DNA of 64,000 nt, taken from the NCBI GenBank assembly GCA_050246635.1, contig JBFWVR010000015.1:73541-137540 (forward strand), in the 5' to 3' direction. Every line of letters starts with the position of its first letter. The stretch's first letter is position 1. Positions 42,841 through 51,384 of the stretch are shown in pieces. The position numbers and the translations under genes were made by a program. The notes beneath the pieces were generated by a model. The model was not told where the DNA came from. It saw only the letters and a list, made by a program, of their open reading frames with translations, and made no database searches. The DNA comes from JBFWVR01 sp050246635. GTDB lineage: Bacteria; Acidobacteriota; Vicinamibacteria; Vicinamibacterales; UBA2999.

Positions 42841-43811
42841 CAGGCCTCGACCGCCGCGGGGTCCGGCGTCTGGCGCACCTCGCGGATGACGTAGATGGGC
42901 TTGTTCTGCGACTCGTAGTAGGTGCGGGCCAGCAACTCCGCGAGCAGCCCGAACGTCACGAGCTGCACGCCGATGAACAGCAGCATCACGCCCAGCAGCA
43001 GCAGCGGCCGATCGGCAATGCCCTGCTGCTCGAACAGCCGGACCCAGCCGAGGTACCCCGTGATGACCGCGCCGAGCCCGCCGGTGATCAGCCCCAGCAG
43101 CCCGAAGATCTGCAGCGGGCGTGTGGAGTAGCTCAGGAGGAACTTCACCGTCGCGAGGTCGAGCACGACGCGGATGGTCCGCGACAGCCCGTACTTCGAC
43201 GTCCCGGCGCGGCGGGCCCGGTGGTTCACGACCACCTCGCGGATCTCCACGCCAAGCTGGCTCGCAATCGCCGGGAGGAACCGGTGCATCTCGCCGTACA
43301 GCCGCAGCGGCTTCACGACCTCCGCGCGGAACACCTTCAGCGAGCACCCGTAGTCGTGCAGGGCCACACCGGTCGCCCACGAGATCAGCCGATTCGCGAT
43401 CATCGAGGGGATGCGGCGCGTGACGAACTTGTCCTTCCGGTCCTTCCGCCAGCCGCAGACGATGTCGGCCCCCTCCTCGAGGAGGGCCACCATCGCGGGG
43501 ATGTCGGCCGGGTCGTTCTGCAGGTCGCCGTCGGAGGTCACGACGTAGCGGCCCCGCGCGTAGGCGAAGCCGGCCGCGAACGCGGCGGTCTGGCCGAAAT
43601 TGCGCCGGAACCGGATCACGCGCAGGCGGGGATCACGGGCCTGGAAGGCGGCCAACTGCGCAAACGTGTCGTCCGTGCTGCCGTCGTCCACGATCACGAG
43701 CTCGTAGCTGCGGCCGTAGCGGCCGAGCGTGGCGGTGAGCTCCTCGTAGAGCGGGGCGATGTTCGGCGACTCGTTGCGAACGGGAATGACGATGGATAGC
43801 TCGGGAGTCAT
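42840..43811 (-). CDS. GT2 glycosyltransferase, ArnC/DPMS-like
   Basis: The 323-residue protein has a GT-A domain with IVDDGSTD and TSDGDLQND (the two DxD-type sites) and two membrane helices near its C-terminus (about 230-290). Such enzymes link sugars to polyprenyl phosphate on the cytoplasmic face. I choose ATG 43811; the in-frame TTG three codons earlier has no advantage. TATAAT at 43836-43831 precedes it by 19 bases. It opens the GT2-acyltransferase-asnB operon. Confidence 0.9.
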   Translation of the reverse strand: MTPELSIVIPVRNESPNIAPLYEELTATLGRYGRSYELVIVDDGSTDDTFAQLAAFQARDPRLRVIRFRRNFGQTAAFAAGFAYARGRYVVTSDGDLQNDPADIPAMVALLEEGADIVCGWRKDRKDKFVTRRIPSMIANRLISWATGVALHDYGCSLKVFRAEVVKPLRLYGEMHRFLPAIASQLGVEIREVVVNHRARRAGTSKYGLSRTIRVVLDLATVKFLLSYSTRPLQIFGLLGLITGGLGAVITGYLGWVRLFEQQGIADRPLLLLGVMLLFIGVQLVTFGLLAELLARTYYESQNKPIYVIREVRQTPDPAAVEA

Positions 43812-43830
43812 CGAGCGCAAGAATCAGGCC

Positions 43831-43836
43831 ATTATA
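43831..43836 (-). promoter_or_regulatory. -10 element (TATAAT) for the GT2 operon
   Basis: Perfect TATAAT on the minus strand, 19 bases before the ATG at 43811. The -35 region coincides with the 3' flank of the terminator of the upstream gene. Confidence 0.55.
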
Positions 43837-43855
43837 CACGCGAAATCAACACAAA

Positions 43856-43902
43856 GGGCCGGCCCCCCTTCCGCCATCGTGGCGGAACCGGGAGGCCGGC
43901 CC
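43856..43902 (-). terminator. Branched GC-rich terminator hairpin
   Basis: GGGCCGGCC pairs with GGCCGGCCC around an inner TTCCGCC/GGCGGAA stem. On the minus strand CTTTGTGTT follows. It ends the 43935-44636 gene. Confidence 0.65.
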
Positions 43903-43934
43903 CCTGCTGGCCCGTCGGCGCCGGGGCGCCCGCG

Positions 43935-44636
43935 CTAGAAGCGGAAGCTGATCGTGCCGAGCCAGTGCAGCCCGCCCAGATCCAGCTTGGATCCGAGGAA
44001 GTCGTTTGACAGGTCGGCCTCGGCCTTCTGGTACCGCACCTCGCCGCCGAAGGCCAGCGGCCCGGCGGGCACGCGCAGCCCGAAGACCGCCTCGGCGCCG
44101 ACGGCGGTGCCGCTCGCGACATAGCTGTCGCGGAACACGGGCAGGTTCACGGGATCGGAGAAGTCGATGAAGTCACCGGTCTCGCTGTAGCGGTAGCTGA
44201 CGAGCACGATGCCGCCGCCGACGTACGGCTGGATCGGCGCGCTGCGCCCGAGCGGCAGGATCCGCAGCGTGCCGGAGATCGGCACGGTCCGCAGCCGGAA
44301 GTCCTGCTCGATTTCGGTCCCGTCGGGACGGACGTAATCGCGGTACACCGACGGCACCGTGCGCCGCACGAACCCGACTCGCCCGCCGGCCTCGAGGTAC
44401 TCGCCAACCGGCACGACCCATTCCGCGCCCACGGTCGCCGACCCGAAGTCGCTCACGTCGAACAGGAAGATCTCGCGATTGACGTTCAGGACGTCGCCCT
44501 CGACACGGGCATCCTCGCCGCGTACGGCGAAGTACCCGCCGGACAACGTGAACTGCTGCTGCGCCGACGCAGTGCCGGCGCCGAGGAGACTCGCGGCCAG
44601 CACTCCGGCGGCCGTCCACAGCATCTTCGAACGCAT
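43935..44636 (-). CDS. Outer-membrane beta-barrel protein (OmpW/OprF-size)
   Basis: The 233-residue protein has a signal peptide cleaved near SAQQ (about residue 26), about eight amphipathic strands and a terminal SFRF with final phenylalanine. ATG 44636 is preceded by GGGAGG four bases off; the earlier in-frame start has none. Function unknown; small barrels of this kind can be porins or adhesins. It has its own terminator and a palindromic upstream region. Confidence 0.72.
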   Translation of the reverse strand: MRSKMLWTAAGVLAASLLGAGTASAQQQFTLSGGYFAVRGEDARVEGDVLNVNREIFLFDVSDFGSATVGAEWVVPVGEYLEAGGRVGFVRRTVPSVYRDYVRPDGTEIEQDFRLRTVPISGTLRILPLGRSAPIQPYVGGGIVLVSYRYSETGDFIDFSDPVNLPVFRDSYVASGTAVGAEAVFGLRVPAGPLAFGGEVRYQKAEADLSNDFLGSKLDLGGLHWLGTISFRF

Positions 44637-44660
44637 AAGGCCTCCCGGCCCAGGCGGTAG

Positions 44661-44697
44661 TGGCATCATGCGTCCCGACGAAGCACGGATGATGCCA
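44661..44697. promoter_or_regulatory. Inverted repeat TGGCATCAT/ATGATGCCA upstream of the barrel gene
   Basis: The perfect 9-bp inverted repeat has a 19-base spacer, 25 bases before ATG 44636. Read on the minus strand the outer half gives TGGCAT-N5-GTGCT, matching the invariant GG and GC of a sigma-54 promoter with ten bases between. Either reading is plausible; both may be chance. Confidence 0.35.
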
Positions 44698-44801
44698 GTG
44701 CGGCTGAGCGGCGGAATCCCGCGTGAATCCGCGGATTGTGGCGAATAACGGGACGAGCTGGACGTCTGGAGGTGTCGCGGCGTACCGCGAAGTGTCCTGT
44801 C

Positions 44802-45593
44802 CTAGGGACGGCCCCCGGCGGCAACGACCGCCAGCATCTGGTCGTGCAGATGGCCGTTCGAGGCGAGGATGTGCCCGTCGTTGGGCGCCCAGGCGCTGCC
44901 GTCCATGCCGGTCACGCGTCCCCCGGCCTCGGTGAGCACCAGCGACGCGGCCGCCGTGTCCCACGGCTTGAGGCGCTGCTCCCAGAAGCCGTCCGTGCGA
45001 CCGGCCGCCACCCAGCAGAGGTCGATGGCCGCCGACCCGAGGCGTCGCACGGCCCGCGCCGAGGCAATGAAGCGCGCGAACACGGCCACGAGCTCCTCGA
45101 TGGTCTGGTGCACGTTGTAGGGGAAGCCCGTCACGAGCATGGCGTCGACGAGCGACGTGGTCTGGCTCACCGCGAGCGGCTGGCCGTTCAACCAGGCCCC
45201 CACCCCCCGCTCGGCCGTGAACAGCTCGCGGTGGCTGGGGTCGTACACCGCCCCCACTTCCACGACGCCGTCGATGGCGAGCGCCAGTGACGCGCAGAAG
45301 AGCGGGATGCCGTGGGCGTAGTTGGTGGTGCCGTCGAGCGGATCGAAGATCCACCGGTACCGCGAGCCCGTGAGCGTGCTCTCGAGCTCCTCGGCGACGA
45401 CATCGTGTCCGGGGAACCGCGCCGCCACGAGGTCGCGGAACATGCGCTCCACGGCGACGTCGACCTCGGTGACCAGGTCGATCGCGCCCTTCTTGCGGAC
45501 GCCGACGTCGGTGCGAAAGCGGGCGAGCTGCATGTCGCCCGCACGGATGACGGCCTCGACCGCGAGGGCCAGGAAGCGGGGGTCGGGCGCCAC
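44802..45593 (-). CDS. Inositol-monophosphatase-family phosphatase
   Basis: The 263-residue protein has the metal sites VAEELE, DPLDGTTNYAHG and WDTAAASLVLTEAGG of the IMPase/SuhB/CysQ group. GTG start 45593, one base after the RsbW-like gene ends. It may dephosphorylate inositol-1-phosphate or a sugar phosphate. Confidence 0.88.
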   Translation of the reverse strand: MAPDPRFLALAVEAVIRAGDMQLARFRTDVGVRKKGAIDLVTEVDVAVERMFRDLVAARFPGHDVVAEELESTLTGSRYRWIFDPLDGTTNYAHGIPLFCASLALAIDGVVEVGAVYDPSHRELFTAERGVGAWLNGQPLAVSQTTSLVDAMLVTGFPYNVHQTIEELVAVFARFIASARAVRRLGSAAIDLCWVAAGRTDGFWEQRLKPWDTAAASLVLTEAGGRVTGMDGSAWAPNDGHILASNGHLHDQMLAVVAAGGRP

Positions 45594-45594
45594 G

Positions 45595-46047
45595 TCAGTC
45601 CGCGGCGCCGTTCGTGCGGGGGACCTTCTTGACCATGTGGATTTCCATGCCCCCGCCCTCGGACCGCTCGAGCAGCACCTCGTCCATGAAGTTGCGGATC
45701 AGGAAGATGCCGCGCCCGCTGGACTTCATGATGTTCTCGGGGGCCAGCGGATCCGCGAGCTCCTCGGGGTCGAAGCCCTCGCCCTGATCCTTGACGCGGA
45801 TCACGAGCTCCTCCGGAGCGTGGGAGGGGAACGGCGAGAACTCGACGACAACCCGCTTGGCCTCGTCGTGCTGGTTGCCGTGTTTGATGGCGTTGATCAC
45901 CGACTCGCGGACGGCGACGCTGACCCAGTGGAGCTGGTCGTCGTCGAGCCCGGCCAGGCGGCAGATGTGGTCGCCCACGACCTGGACGAAGTCCAGCATG
46001 TCGAAGGCGCTCGCGAACTCGAGGCGGACGACGTGCGAATGCGTCAT
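45595..46047 (-). CDS. RsbW/SpoIIAB-like anti-sigma serine kinase
   Basis: The 150-residue protein is a GHKL ATPase: N-box ESVINAIKHGN, G1 DQGEGFDP and G2 GRGIFLIRNFMDEV. Family members bind and inhibit a sigma factor or phosphorylate an anti-anti-sigma protein. No sigma factor or RsbV partner lies beside it. Its gene ends one base before the phosphatase gene begins. Confidence 0.85.
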   Translation of the reverse strand: MTHSHVVRLEFASAFDMLDFVQVVGDHICRLAGLDDDQLHWVSVAVRESVINAIKHGNQHDEAKRVVVEFSPFPSHAPEELVIRVKDQGEGFDPEELADPLAPENIMKSSGRGIFLIRNFMDEVLLERSEGGGMEIHMVKKVPRTNGAAD

Positions 46048-46162
46048 GCGGCGCCGGATCGGGGTCCCTGGAGTCTCATGGATGCGCGTCGCAGCGACCC
46101 TGTTCGAGTCGCGCCGCCAAAGCGGGGCACGCGTGCGCGAATCGAGGCGTCCACTCCATTAG

Positions 46163-46168
46163 TATAGT
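46163..46168 (+). promoter_or_regulatory. -10 element (TATAGT) six bases before the aroA ATG
   Basis: TATAGT lies six bases from the ATG at 46175, so the mRNA cannot have a usual leader. No Shine-Dalgarno is present. Confidence 0.5.
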
Positions 46169-46174
46169 GAAATC

Positions 46175-47485
46175 ATGCGCGTCGCGCACGCTCTCCTCGT
46201 CCCACCCGCCACGGCGCTCCGCGGCGCCCTCGACGTCCCGGGTGACAAGTCCATTTCGCATCGCTACGCCCTCCTGGGCGCCATCGCCGCGGGCCCGACA
46301 ACCATCGCCAACTACTCGACCGGGGCCGACTGTGCCTCGACGCTGCGGTGTCTCGAGGCCCTCGGCGCCGCGGTCTCCCGCGAGGCCGCGCCGGTCCCGG
46401 GCTCCGTCCCACGGCTGCGTATCGAAGGCCGGGGGCTCGCCGGCCTGCAGCCGCCCGGCGGCCCGCTCGACTGCGGCAACTCCGGCAGCACCATGCGCAT
46501 GCTGGCCGGGATCGTGGCCGGCCACCCCTTCCGCTCGGTGCTCGACGGCGACGACTCCCTCCGGCGCCGGCCGATGCGGCGCATCGTCGATCCCCTGAGC
46601 GCCATGGGCGCCACCGCCAGCACCGCGCCCGATGGCCGGCCCCCCGTCGTGATCGAGGGCGGCCACCTGCGCGGCATCACCTACGAGCCGCCGGTGCCCA
46701 GCGCGCAGCTCAAGTCCGCGGTGCTGTTCGCCGGCCTCCAGGCGACCGGTGAGACCGTCGTGGTCGAGCCGGGCCCCACACGAGATCATACGGAGCGTGC
46801 GCTCCGCGCGTTCGGCGTCCGGCTCGAGGTCGATGGCCGGCGCATCGCGCTCACGGGCGGCCAGCAGCCGGTGGGCGGCGAGCGCCGCGTGCCAGGTGAC
46901 CTGTCATCGGCCGCGTTCTTCGCGGCCGCGGCCGCCGCGCGGCCGGGCTCGCTCGTCGACATCACCGGCGTCGGCCTCAACCCCACCCGCACCGGGTTCC
47001 TGGAGCTGCTGCGCCGCTTCGGCGCCGACGTCACCCTCGACATCCAGCGCGAGGACGACGGCGAGCCCGTGGGCTGCCTGCGGGTGACCGGCGGGGCGCT
47101 GGGATCGCTGACGGTCACCCCGGCGGAGGTCCCGGACGTGATCGACGAGCTGCCGGTCCTCGCCGCGCTTGCCACCGCGGGCGGCGAGATTCACGTGACC
47201 GGCGCCGGAGAGCTCCGCGTGAAGGAAAGCGACCGCATCACCGCGCTCGTGACCGGCCTGCGCGCGCTCGGCGCGGACGCCGACGAGTTGCCCGACGGTT
47301 TCCACGTCCGCGGCCACCGCCCGCTTCGCGGCGGGACCGCCGATGCGTGTGGCGACCACCGCCTGGCCATGGCCTTCGCGATTGCCGCGCTGGCGGCCGC
47401 CGCGCCCTGCGAGATCACGGGCGCCGACGCCGTCGCGGTCTCCTACCCCACCTTCTTCCGCGATCTCGACCGGCTGCGCGCGTGA
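46175..47485 (+). CDS. aroA: 3-phosphoshikimate 1-carboxyvinyltransferase (EPSP synthase)
   Basis: The 436-residue protein has DKSISHR near residue 24, GNSGSTMR, RRPMRR, PVPSAQLKSA and EVPDVIDELPVLAAL, all EPSP synthase landmarks. It joins shikimate-3-phosphate and phosphoenolpyruvate. The NSGSTMR loop (Ser where Thr is more usual) and the PVPSAQLKSA block lean to class II enzymes. GTGA overlap with aroK. Confidence 0.95.
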   Translation: MRVAHALLVPPATALRGALDVPGDKSISHRYALLGAIAAGPTTIANYSTGADCASTLRCLEALGAAVSREAAPVPGSVPRLRIEGRGLAGLQPPGGPLDCGNSGSTMRMLAGIVAGHPFRSVLDGDDSLRRRPMRRIVDPLSAMGATASTAPDGRPPVVIEGGHLRGITYEPPVPSAQLKSAVLFAGLQATGETVVVEPGPTRDHTERALRAFGVRLEVDGRRIALTGGQQPVGGERRVPGDLSSAAFFAAAAAARPGSLVDITGVGLNPTRTGFLELLRRFGADVTLDIQREDDGEPVGCLRVTGGALGSLTVTPAEVPDVIDELPVLAALATAGGEIHVTGAGELRVKESDRITALVTGLRALGADADELPDGFHVRGHRPLRGGTADACGDHRLAMAFAIAALAAAAPCEITGADAVAVSYPTFFRDLDRLRA

Positions 47486-47982
47486 CCGCCGACAAGATCT
47501 ACCTCGTCGGGTTCATGGGCGCCGGCAAGACGACCGTCGCGCAGGCGCTGGCGCGCCGGCTCGACTGGCGCGCCGAGGACGTGGACGAACGGATCGAACG
47601 CCGCGAGCGCCGGGACATCCCGGCCATCTTCCGGCAGCATGGCGAGCCGTACTTCCGCGCGCTGGAGCGGGAGGAGCTGATCGGGCTGCTGCCGTCGCGT
47701 GGCGTCGTCGTCGCGACCGGCGGGGGCACGCCGATGACCCCGGCCAACCTGGAGCTGATGCTGCGGGACGGCGCGGTCGTCTGGCTCGACGTCCCGTTCA
47801 CGACCGTGCTGGCGCGCGTGCCCGTGGACGGCCGGCGGCCGCTCGCGTCCGACCGTTCGGAGATGGAGCGCCTCTACAACCAGCGCGCGGTCGTGTACCG
47901 CCAGGCGCACCTCCGCGTGGACGGCGGGCGCGGCTCGGTCGAGGACATCGTCGATCAGATCGTGGAGTGGCTGGGGGCCTGA
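47482..47982 (+). CDS. aroK: Shikimate kinase
   Basis: The 166-residue protein has Walker A GFMGAGKTT at 9-17, VDERIERRE, the shikimate-binding GGGTPM and the lid RRPLASD. It phosphorylates shikimate just before AroA acts. The GTG start overlaps aroA (GTGA); its stop overlaps the next ATG (TGATG). Confidence 0.93.
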   Translation: MTADKIYLVGFMGAGKTTVAQALARRLDWRAEDVDERIERRERRDIPAIFRQHGEPYFRALEREELIGLLPSRGVVVATGGGTPMTPANLELMLRDGAVVWLDVPFTTVLARVPVDGRRPLASDRSEMERLYNQRAVVYRQAHLRVDGGRGSVEDIVDQIVEWLGA

Positions 47983-48725
47983 TGCGGTATCTCGTGCTGA
48001 GCGATATCCACGCGAACCTGGAGGCGCTCGAGACCGTCCTGGCGGCCGCCGCCGGCGAGCGATGCGACGAGCTCCTGGTGCTCGGCGACCTGGTGGGCTA
48101 CGGCGCCGACCCGAACCGCGTGGTCGAACGCGTGCGGGCGCTCGCGCCGCACGCCATCGTGCGCGGGAACCACGACAAGGTCGGGTCGGGGGTCGAGAGC
48201 CCCGAGGGTTTCAACGCCGTCGCGAGGAGCGCCATCCGCTGGACGCTCGAGACGCTCACGCCCGACAACCGCGAGTGGCTCGCGGCACTCCCGCAGGGGC
48301 CACACGCCGTGGACGCGGTCGTGGAGATCTGCCATGGCACGCCCTTCGACGAGGACGTCTACGTCTTCGACGATCTCGACGCGCTGCGCGCGCTGCAGGC
48401 CGCGAGCCGGCCCCTCTGCCTGTTCGGGCACACACACGTCCAGATCGGCTACCGCACGGCGGCACAGCAGTTCGCGATGACCACGGCCCGGGAGTCGCGG
48501 CCGCTCGACATCACGCTCGAGCCCGGGACCCGCCACCTCGTGAACCCCGGGTCGGTCGGCCAGCCCCGTGACGGCGACCCGCGGGCCGGTTACGCCGTCG
48601 TGGACACCGGCACCGCCACGGTCACGCTGTTCCGGGTGCCCTATCCGATCGCCGACGCGCAGAAGCGGATCCTCGAGGAGGGGCTGCCGGAGATGCTGGC
48701 CCAGCGACTGTCGGTCGGCAGGTGA
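47982..48725 (+). CDS. YfcE-like metallophosphoesterase
   Basis: The 247-residue protein has the full calcineurin-like site: SDIHANLEAL (D8, H10), GDLVGYG, GNHDKV, CHGTP and FGHTHVQIGY. Members hydrolyse small phosphodiesters or nucleotides; the substrate is not obvious. Its ATG overlaps the aroK stop. Confidence 0.88.
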   Translation: MRYLVLSDIHANLEALETVLAAAAGERCDELLVLGDLVGYGADPNRVVERVRALAPHAIVRGNHDKVGSGVESPEGFNAVARSAIRWTLETLTPDNREWLAALPQGPHAVDAVVEICHGTPFDEDVYVFDDLDALRALQAASRPLCLFGHTHVQIGYRTAAQQFAMTTARESRPLDITLEPGTRHLVNPGSVGQPRDGDPRAGYAVVDTGTATVTLFRVPYPIADAQKRILEEGLPEMLAQRLSVGR

Positions 48726-48740
48726 GCTGACCGAAAAGCG

Positions 48741-48902
48741 GACACGGAGACACGGAGGGGGGCCGGCTGCGCCGGCCATGTCAGATCGAAGATTGCGGAT
48801 TGCAGATTGCAGATTGCCGGGATGACGGTTGCCCCTCCGCCATCCTCATCCTGCTTGAATCGGCACGGCCATCTCCGCGTTCATCCGCGTTCATCCGCGG
48901 AT
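48741..48902. repeat. Modular intergenic repeat, copy 3
   Basis: The order is GACACGGAGACACGGAGG, hairpin GGCCGGCTGCGCCGGCC, then GATTGCGGATTGCAGATTGC units, then TCCGCGTTCATCCGCGTTCA with GCGGATG. The last module forms the end of the 48881-49063 ORF. Confidence 0.7.
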
Positions 48903-49063
48903 GCTGCCTTCTCCCGCGCGCGCTTCTCGCGCGCTTCGCGTTTCCGCAGTTCCGCGGCGTAGGCATCCCGGGCGGCGCGGCCGCCCAGGACCCAGCCGAC
49001 GACGACGCCGATCAGCAGGATGACCGGGATGTAGATGAAGTGCCCGGCGGTCATCTCGCCCAT
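48881..49063 (-). CDS. Small single-helix membrane protein after ccmD
   Basis: The 60-residue peptide has one membrane helix (about 10-27) and a basic, charged helix after it. The ATG at 49063 follows the previous stop directly (TAG then ATG). Its last residues ADERG and stop codon are encoded by the GCGGATGAACGCGGATGA repeat. It may be a cytochrome c maturation accessory; nothing else identifies it. Confidence 0.5.
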   Translation of the reverse strand: MGEMTAGHFIYIPVILLIGVVVGWVLGGRAARDAYAAELRKREAREKRAREKAASADERG

Positions 49064-49327
49064 CTAGTGCGACTCCCGCTCCAGGTGCTGCAGTTCCTTC
49101 TCGACCCGCCCGAGCCGGCGGGAGACCACCCAGAAGTAGCCGAGGATGGCAATCCACGCGAAGCCGTACGCCGACGCCACCATCGTGGGCGCGGGCATCT
49201 GCTCCTCGGGCGGCACTTCGGTCATCGGCACGAACTCGTTCTGCTGCTCCGGCGTGGGCTGCGCCGCGGCGGCGGGCCACGCGCCGACCAGCAGGGTCAC
49301 GACGGCGACGATTCGGATGATACGCAT
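49064..49327 (-). CDS. CcmD-like heme exporter subunit
   Basis: The 87-residue protein has a signal-like first helix (about 5-22), then a second helix (YGFAWIAILGYFWVVSRRL) and an acidic/basic tail. Position between ccmC and the small ORF and the length fit CcmD, though the leader is unusual; CcmD usually has one helix. ATG overlaps the ccmC stop by one base. Confidence 0.7.
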   Translation of the reverse strand: MRIIRIVAVVTLLVGAWPAAAAQPTPEQQNEFVPMTEVPPEEQMPAPTMVASAYGFAWIAILGYFWVVSRRLGRVEKELQHLERESH

Positions 49328-49989
49328 CAGGCCTCGTCCGCAGCCAGGTAGAGGTCTTCGATCCTCGCCTGCTGCTCCTCCAGTTGGGCGCGCGCCGACA
49401 GGAGCGCGAGATACAGGAACAGGAATGCGATGCCGCAATACCAGAACGGCGTCGCCATCTCCGCCGGCAGGCTCGGGATCACCGAGGTCTGCGGGTGCAG
49501 CGTGCGCCACACGTTGACCGAGATGTAGATGAACGGCGCGGTGGCCATGCCGAAAAGCGCCATGCCGGCCGCCAGCTTGTCCGACCCGGGCCCGCCGAAG
49601 CGGCGCAGCAGCAGGTAGGCGATGAACACCATCCACAGCAGCAGCGTCGACGTCAGCCGCACGTCCCAGACCCACCACACCCCCCAGGCCTTGCGGCCCC
49701 AGATGGGCCCGGTCACCAGCGTGATCGCGCCGAAGAGCACGACGAGCTCGGCCGCGGCCACCGCCCAGTGATCGGCCTTCGGCCGCTTCATCAGCAGGAA
49801 CCCCGCGCTCGCCACGCCGCAGACGATGGCGGACACGAGCGTCAGGATGGCCGACGGGACGTGGAAGTAGATGATCTTGTAGACCAGCCCCATCGTCGCC
49901 TCGTTGGGCGCGGCGACGATCAGGAACGGCGCCGAGGCGAACATCGCCACGGCCAGGAGCAGCAGGAGCGGACGGAACCTGCGAAGCAT
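49327..49989 (-). CDS. ccmC: Heme exporter CcmC
   Basis: The 220-residue protein has six hydrophobic helices and the tryptophan-rich heme-handling segment WGVWWVWDVRLTS with flanking histidines (FHVPSAI and VWRTLHPQ). CcmC loads heme onto CcmE on the periplasmic side. The stop/start overlaps the CcmD-like gene. Confidence 0.93.
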   Translation of the reverse strand: MLRRFRPLLLLLAVAMFASAPFLIVAAPNEATMGLVYKIIYFHVPSAILTLVSAIVCGVASAGFLLMKRPKADHWAVAAAELVVLFGAITLVTGPIWGRKAWGVWWVWDVRLTSTLLLWMVFIAYLLLRRFGGPGSDKLAAGMALFGMATAPFIYISVNVWRTLHPQTSVIPSLPAEMATPFWYCGIAFLFLYLALLSARAQLEEQQARIEDLYLAADEA

Positions 49990-49996
49990 GGGCGAC

Positions 49997-50680
49997 TTAC
50001 TCCGTCATCAGCGGTTCGAAAGTCCAGAGGGCCAGCGTCACGAACACGACGTCGAAGAAGCTCAACAGCCCGATCCAGAACTGGGCCATCGCCAGGTCCG
50101 GCACGCCCTGGAAGAGCGCGGCCGTGCCCCGGACGCCCCCAATGATTACTGGAACGGTGATCGGATACAACAGGATCGGCAGCATCACGTCACGGCTGCG
50201 CGTCCGGCCCAGCATCGCCGCGAACAGCGTGCCGACCGCCGCGTACCCCAGCGTGCCCGTGAACAGGAGCGCGATCAGCCGGAACGGATGGTCGAAGATC
50301 GGCGCCTGGAAGAAGAGCGCGATGAGCGGCAGGAGCACCGCCTCGGTCAGCCCCATCAGGAGCAGGATGCCGAGCAGCTTCCCCACGTAGATGGCCGGCC
50401 GGTCGCTCGGCGCCAGCAGCAGCGCCCGCAGCGTCTCAGTCTGCCGCTCGCGATCGAAGACCCGGCCGAGCGCGAGCGTGCCCGAGAACGCAATCGCAAT
50501 CCACAGGATGGCCGCCGCCACGTCGTCGAGCGGGTTGCCCTCCTTGACGAGCGCGAAGGCGAACACGAGCACGCAGGCCACCGCGAAGAACACGGTCGTG
50601 TACAGCAGCTCCCGGCTCCGGACCTCGACGGTCAGGTCCTTGCGCACGATCAGCAGCGCGACGCGGAAGAAGGCGCTCAT
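49997..50680 (-). CDS. ccmB: Heme ABC exporter permease CcmB
   Basis: The 227-residue protein has six membrane helices and the CcmB-type KDLTVEVRSRE start. It forms the CcmAB transporter with the ATPase that overlaps it by 4 bases (ATGA). Confidence 0.9.
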   Translation of the reverse strand: MSAFFRVALLIVRKDLTVEVRSRELLYTTVFFAVACVLVFAFALVKEGNPLDDVAAAILWIAIAFSGTLALGRVFDRERQTETLRALLLAPSDRPAIYVGKLLGILLLMGLTEAVLLPLIALFFQAPIFDHPFRLIALLFTGTLGYAAVGTLFAAMLGRTRSRDVMLPILLYPITVPVIIGGVRGTAALFQGVPDLAMAQFWIGLLSFFDVVFVTLALWTFEPLMTE

Positions 50681-51384
50681 GGGGCCGCGATGATCTCGTG
50701 ATAGCGGCGCCGCAGCCCCGCGCTCGCCTGGTCGGCGCCGACGATGCGCCCCCCACGCAGGAAGATCACGCGGCTCAGCACGCCATCGACGACGTCGAGG
50801 TCATGCGTGGCCACGACGACCAGGCAACCGTCGCGCTGCAGGCCCTTCAGGCGGTTGACGAGGGCGACGGTCGACGCCTGGTCCAGCCCCGTGAAGGGCT
50901 CGTCGAGCAGCAGGAGCCGGGGACGATGCAGCAGGGCGCGCTCGAGCGCGACCCGCTGGCGCATGCCGCGCGAGAAGCCCTGCACCTGGTCGTCGGCCCG
51001 CTCCGAGAGGTCCGCATGGGCCAGCCCCTCGTCCACGCGACGGGCGGGGTCGGCGACGCCGTACAGACGCGCGAAGAACAGCAGGTTCTCCCGGGCCGTC
51101 AGTTCGGGATAGAGATAGAGATCGTGGCCGAGCAGTCCCAGTCGTTCCCGCAGGCCCGCGCCGGCCGCCTCGGCGGTCCTGCCGCCGTACTCGACGCGGC
51201 CGGCCGACGGCGACAGCAAGGTGGCGAGGATCGACAACAGCGTCGACTTCCCCGCCCCGTTCGGGCCGAGCAGCCCGACGATCTCGCCCGCCTCGCACGT
51301 GAAGCTGATGTGCGCGAGCGCCTTGCGACGGCCGAAATGGCGGGCCACGTCGACGGCCTCGAGCCGCGTGAAGTCCAGGCTCAC
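50677..51384 (-). CDS. ccmA: Heme ABC exporter ATP-binding protein CcmA
   Basis: The 235-residue ATPase has Walker A GPNGAGKST, the signature FSRGMRQRV, and Walker B RLLLLDEPF. CcmA releases holo-CcmE from CcmC. The GTG start overlaps the hypothetical gene's stop (GTGA). Confidence 0.93.
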   Translation of the reverse strand: MSLDFTRLEAVDVARHFGRRKALAHISFTCEAGEIVGLLGPNGAGKSTLLSILATLLSPSAGRVEYGGRTAEAAGAGLRERLGLLGHDLYLYPELTARENLLFFARLYGVADPARRVDEGLAHADLSERADDQVQGFSRGMRQRVALERALLHRPRLLLLDEPFTGLDQASTVALVNRLKGLQRDGCLVVVATHDLDVVDGVLSRVIFLRGGRIVGADQASAGLRRRYHEIIAAP

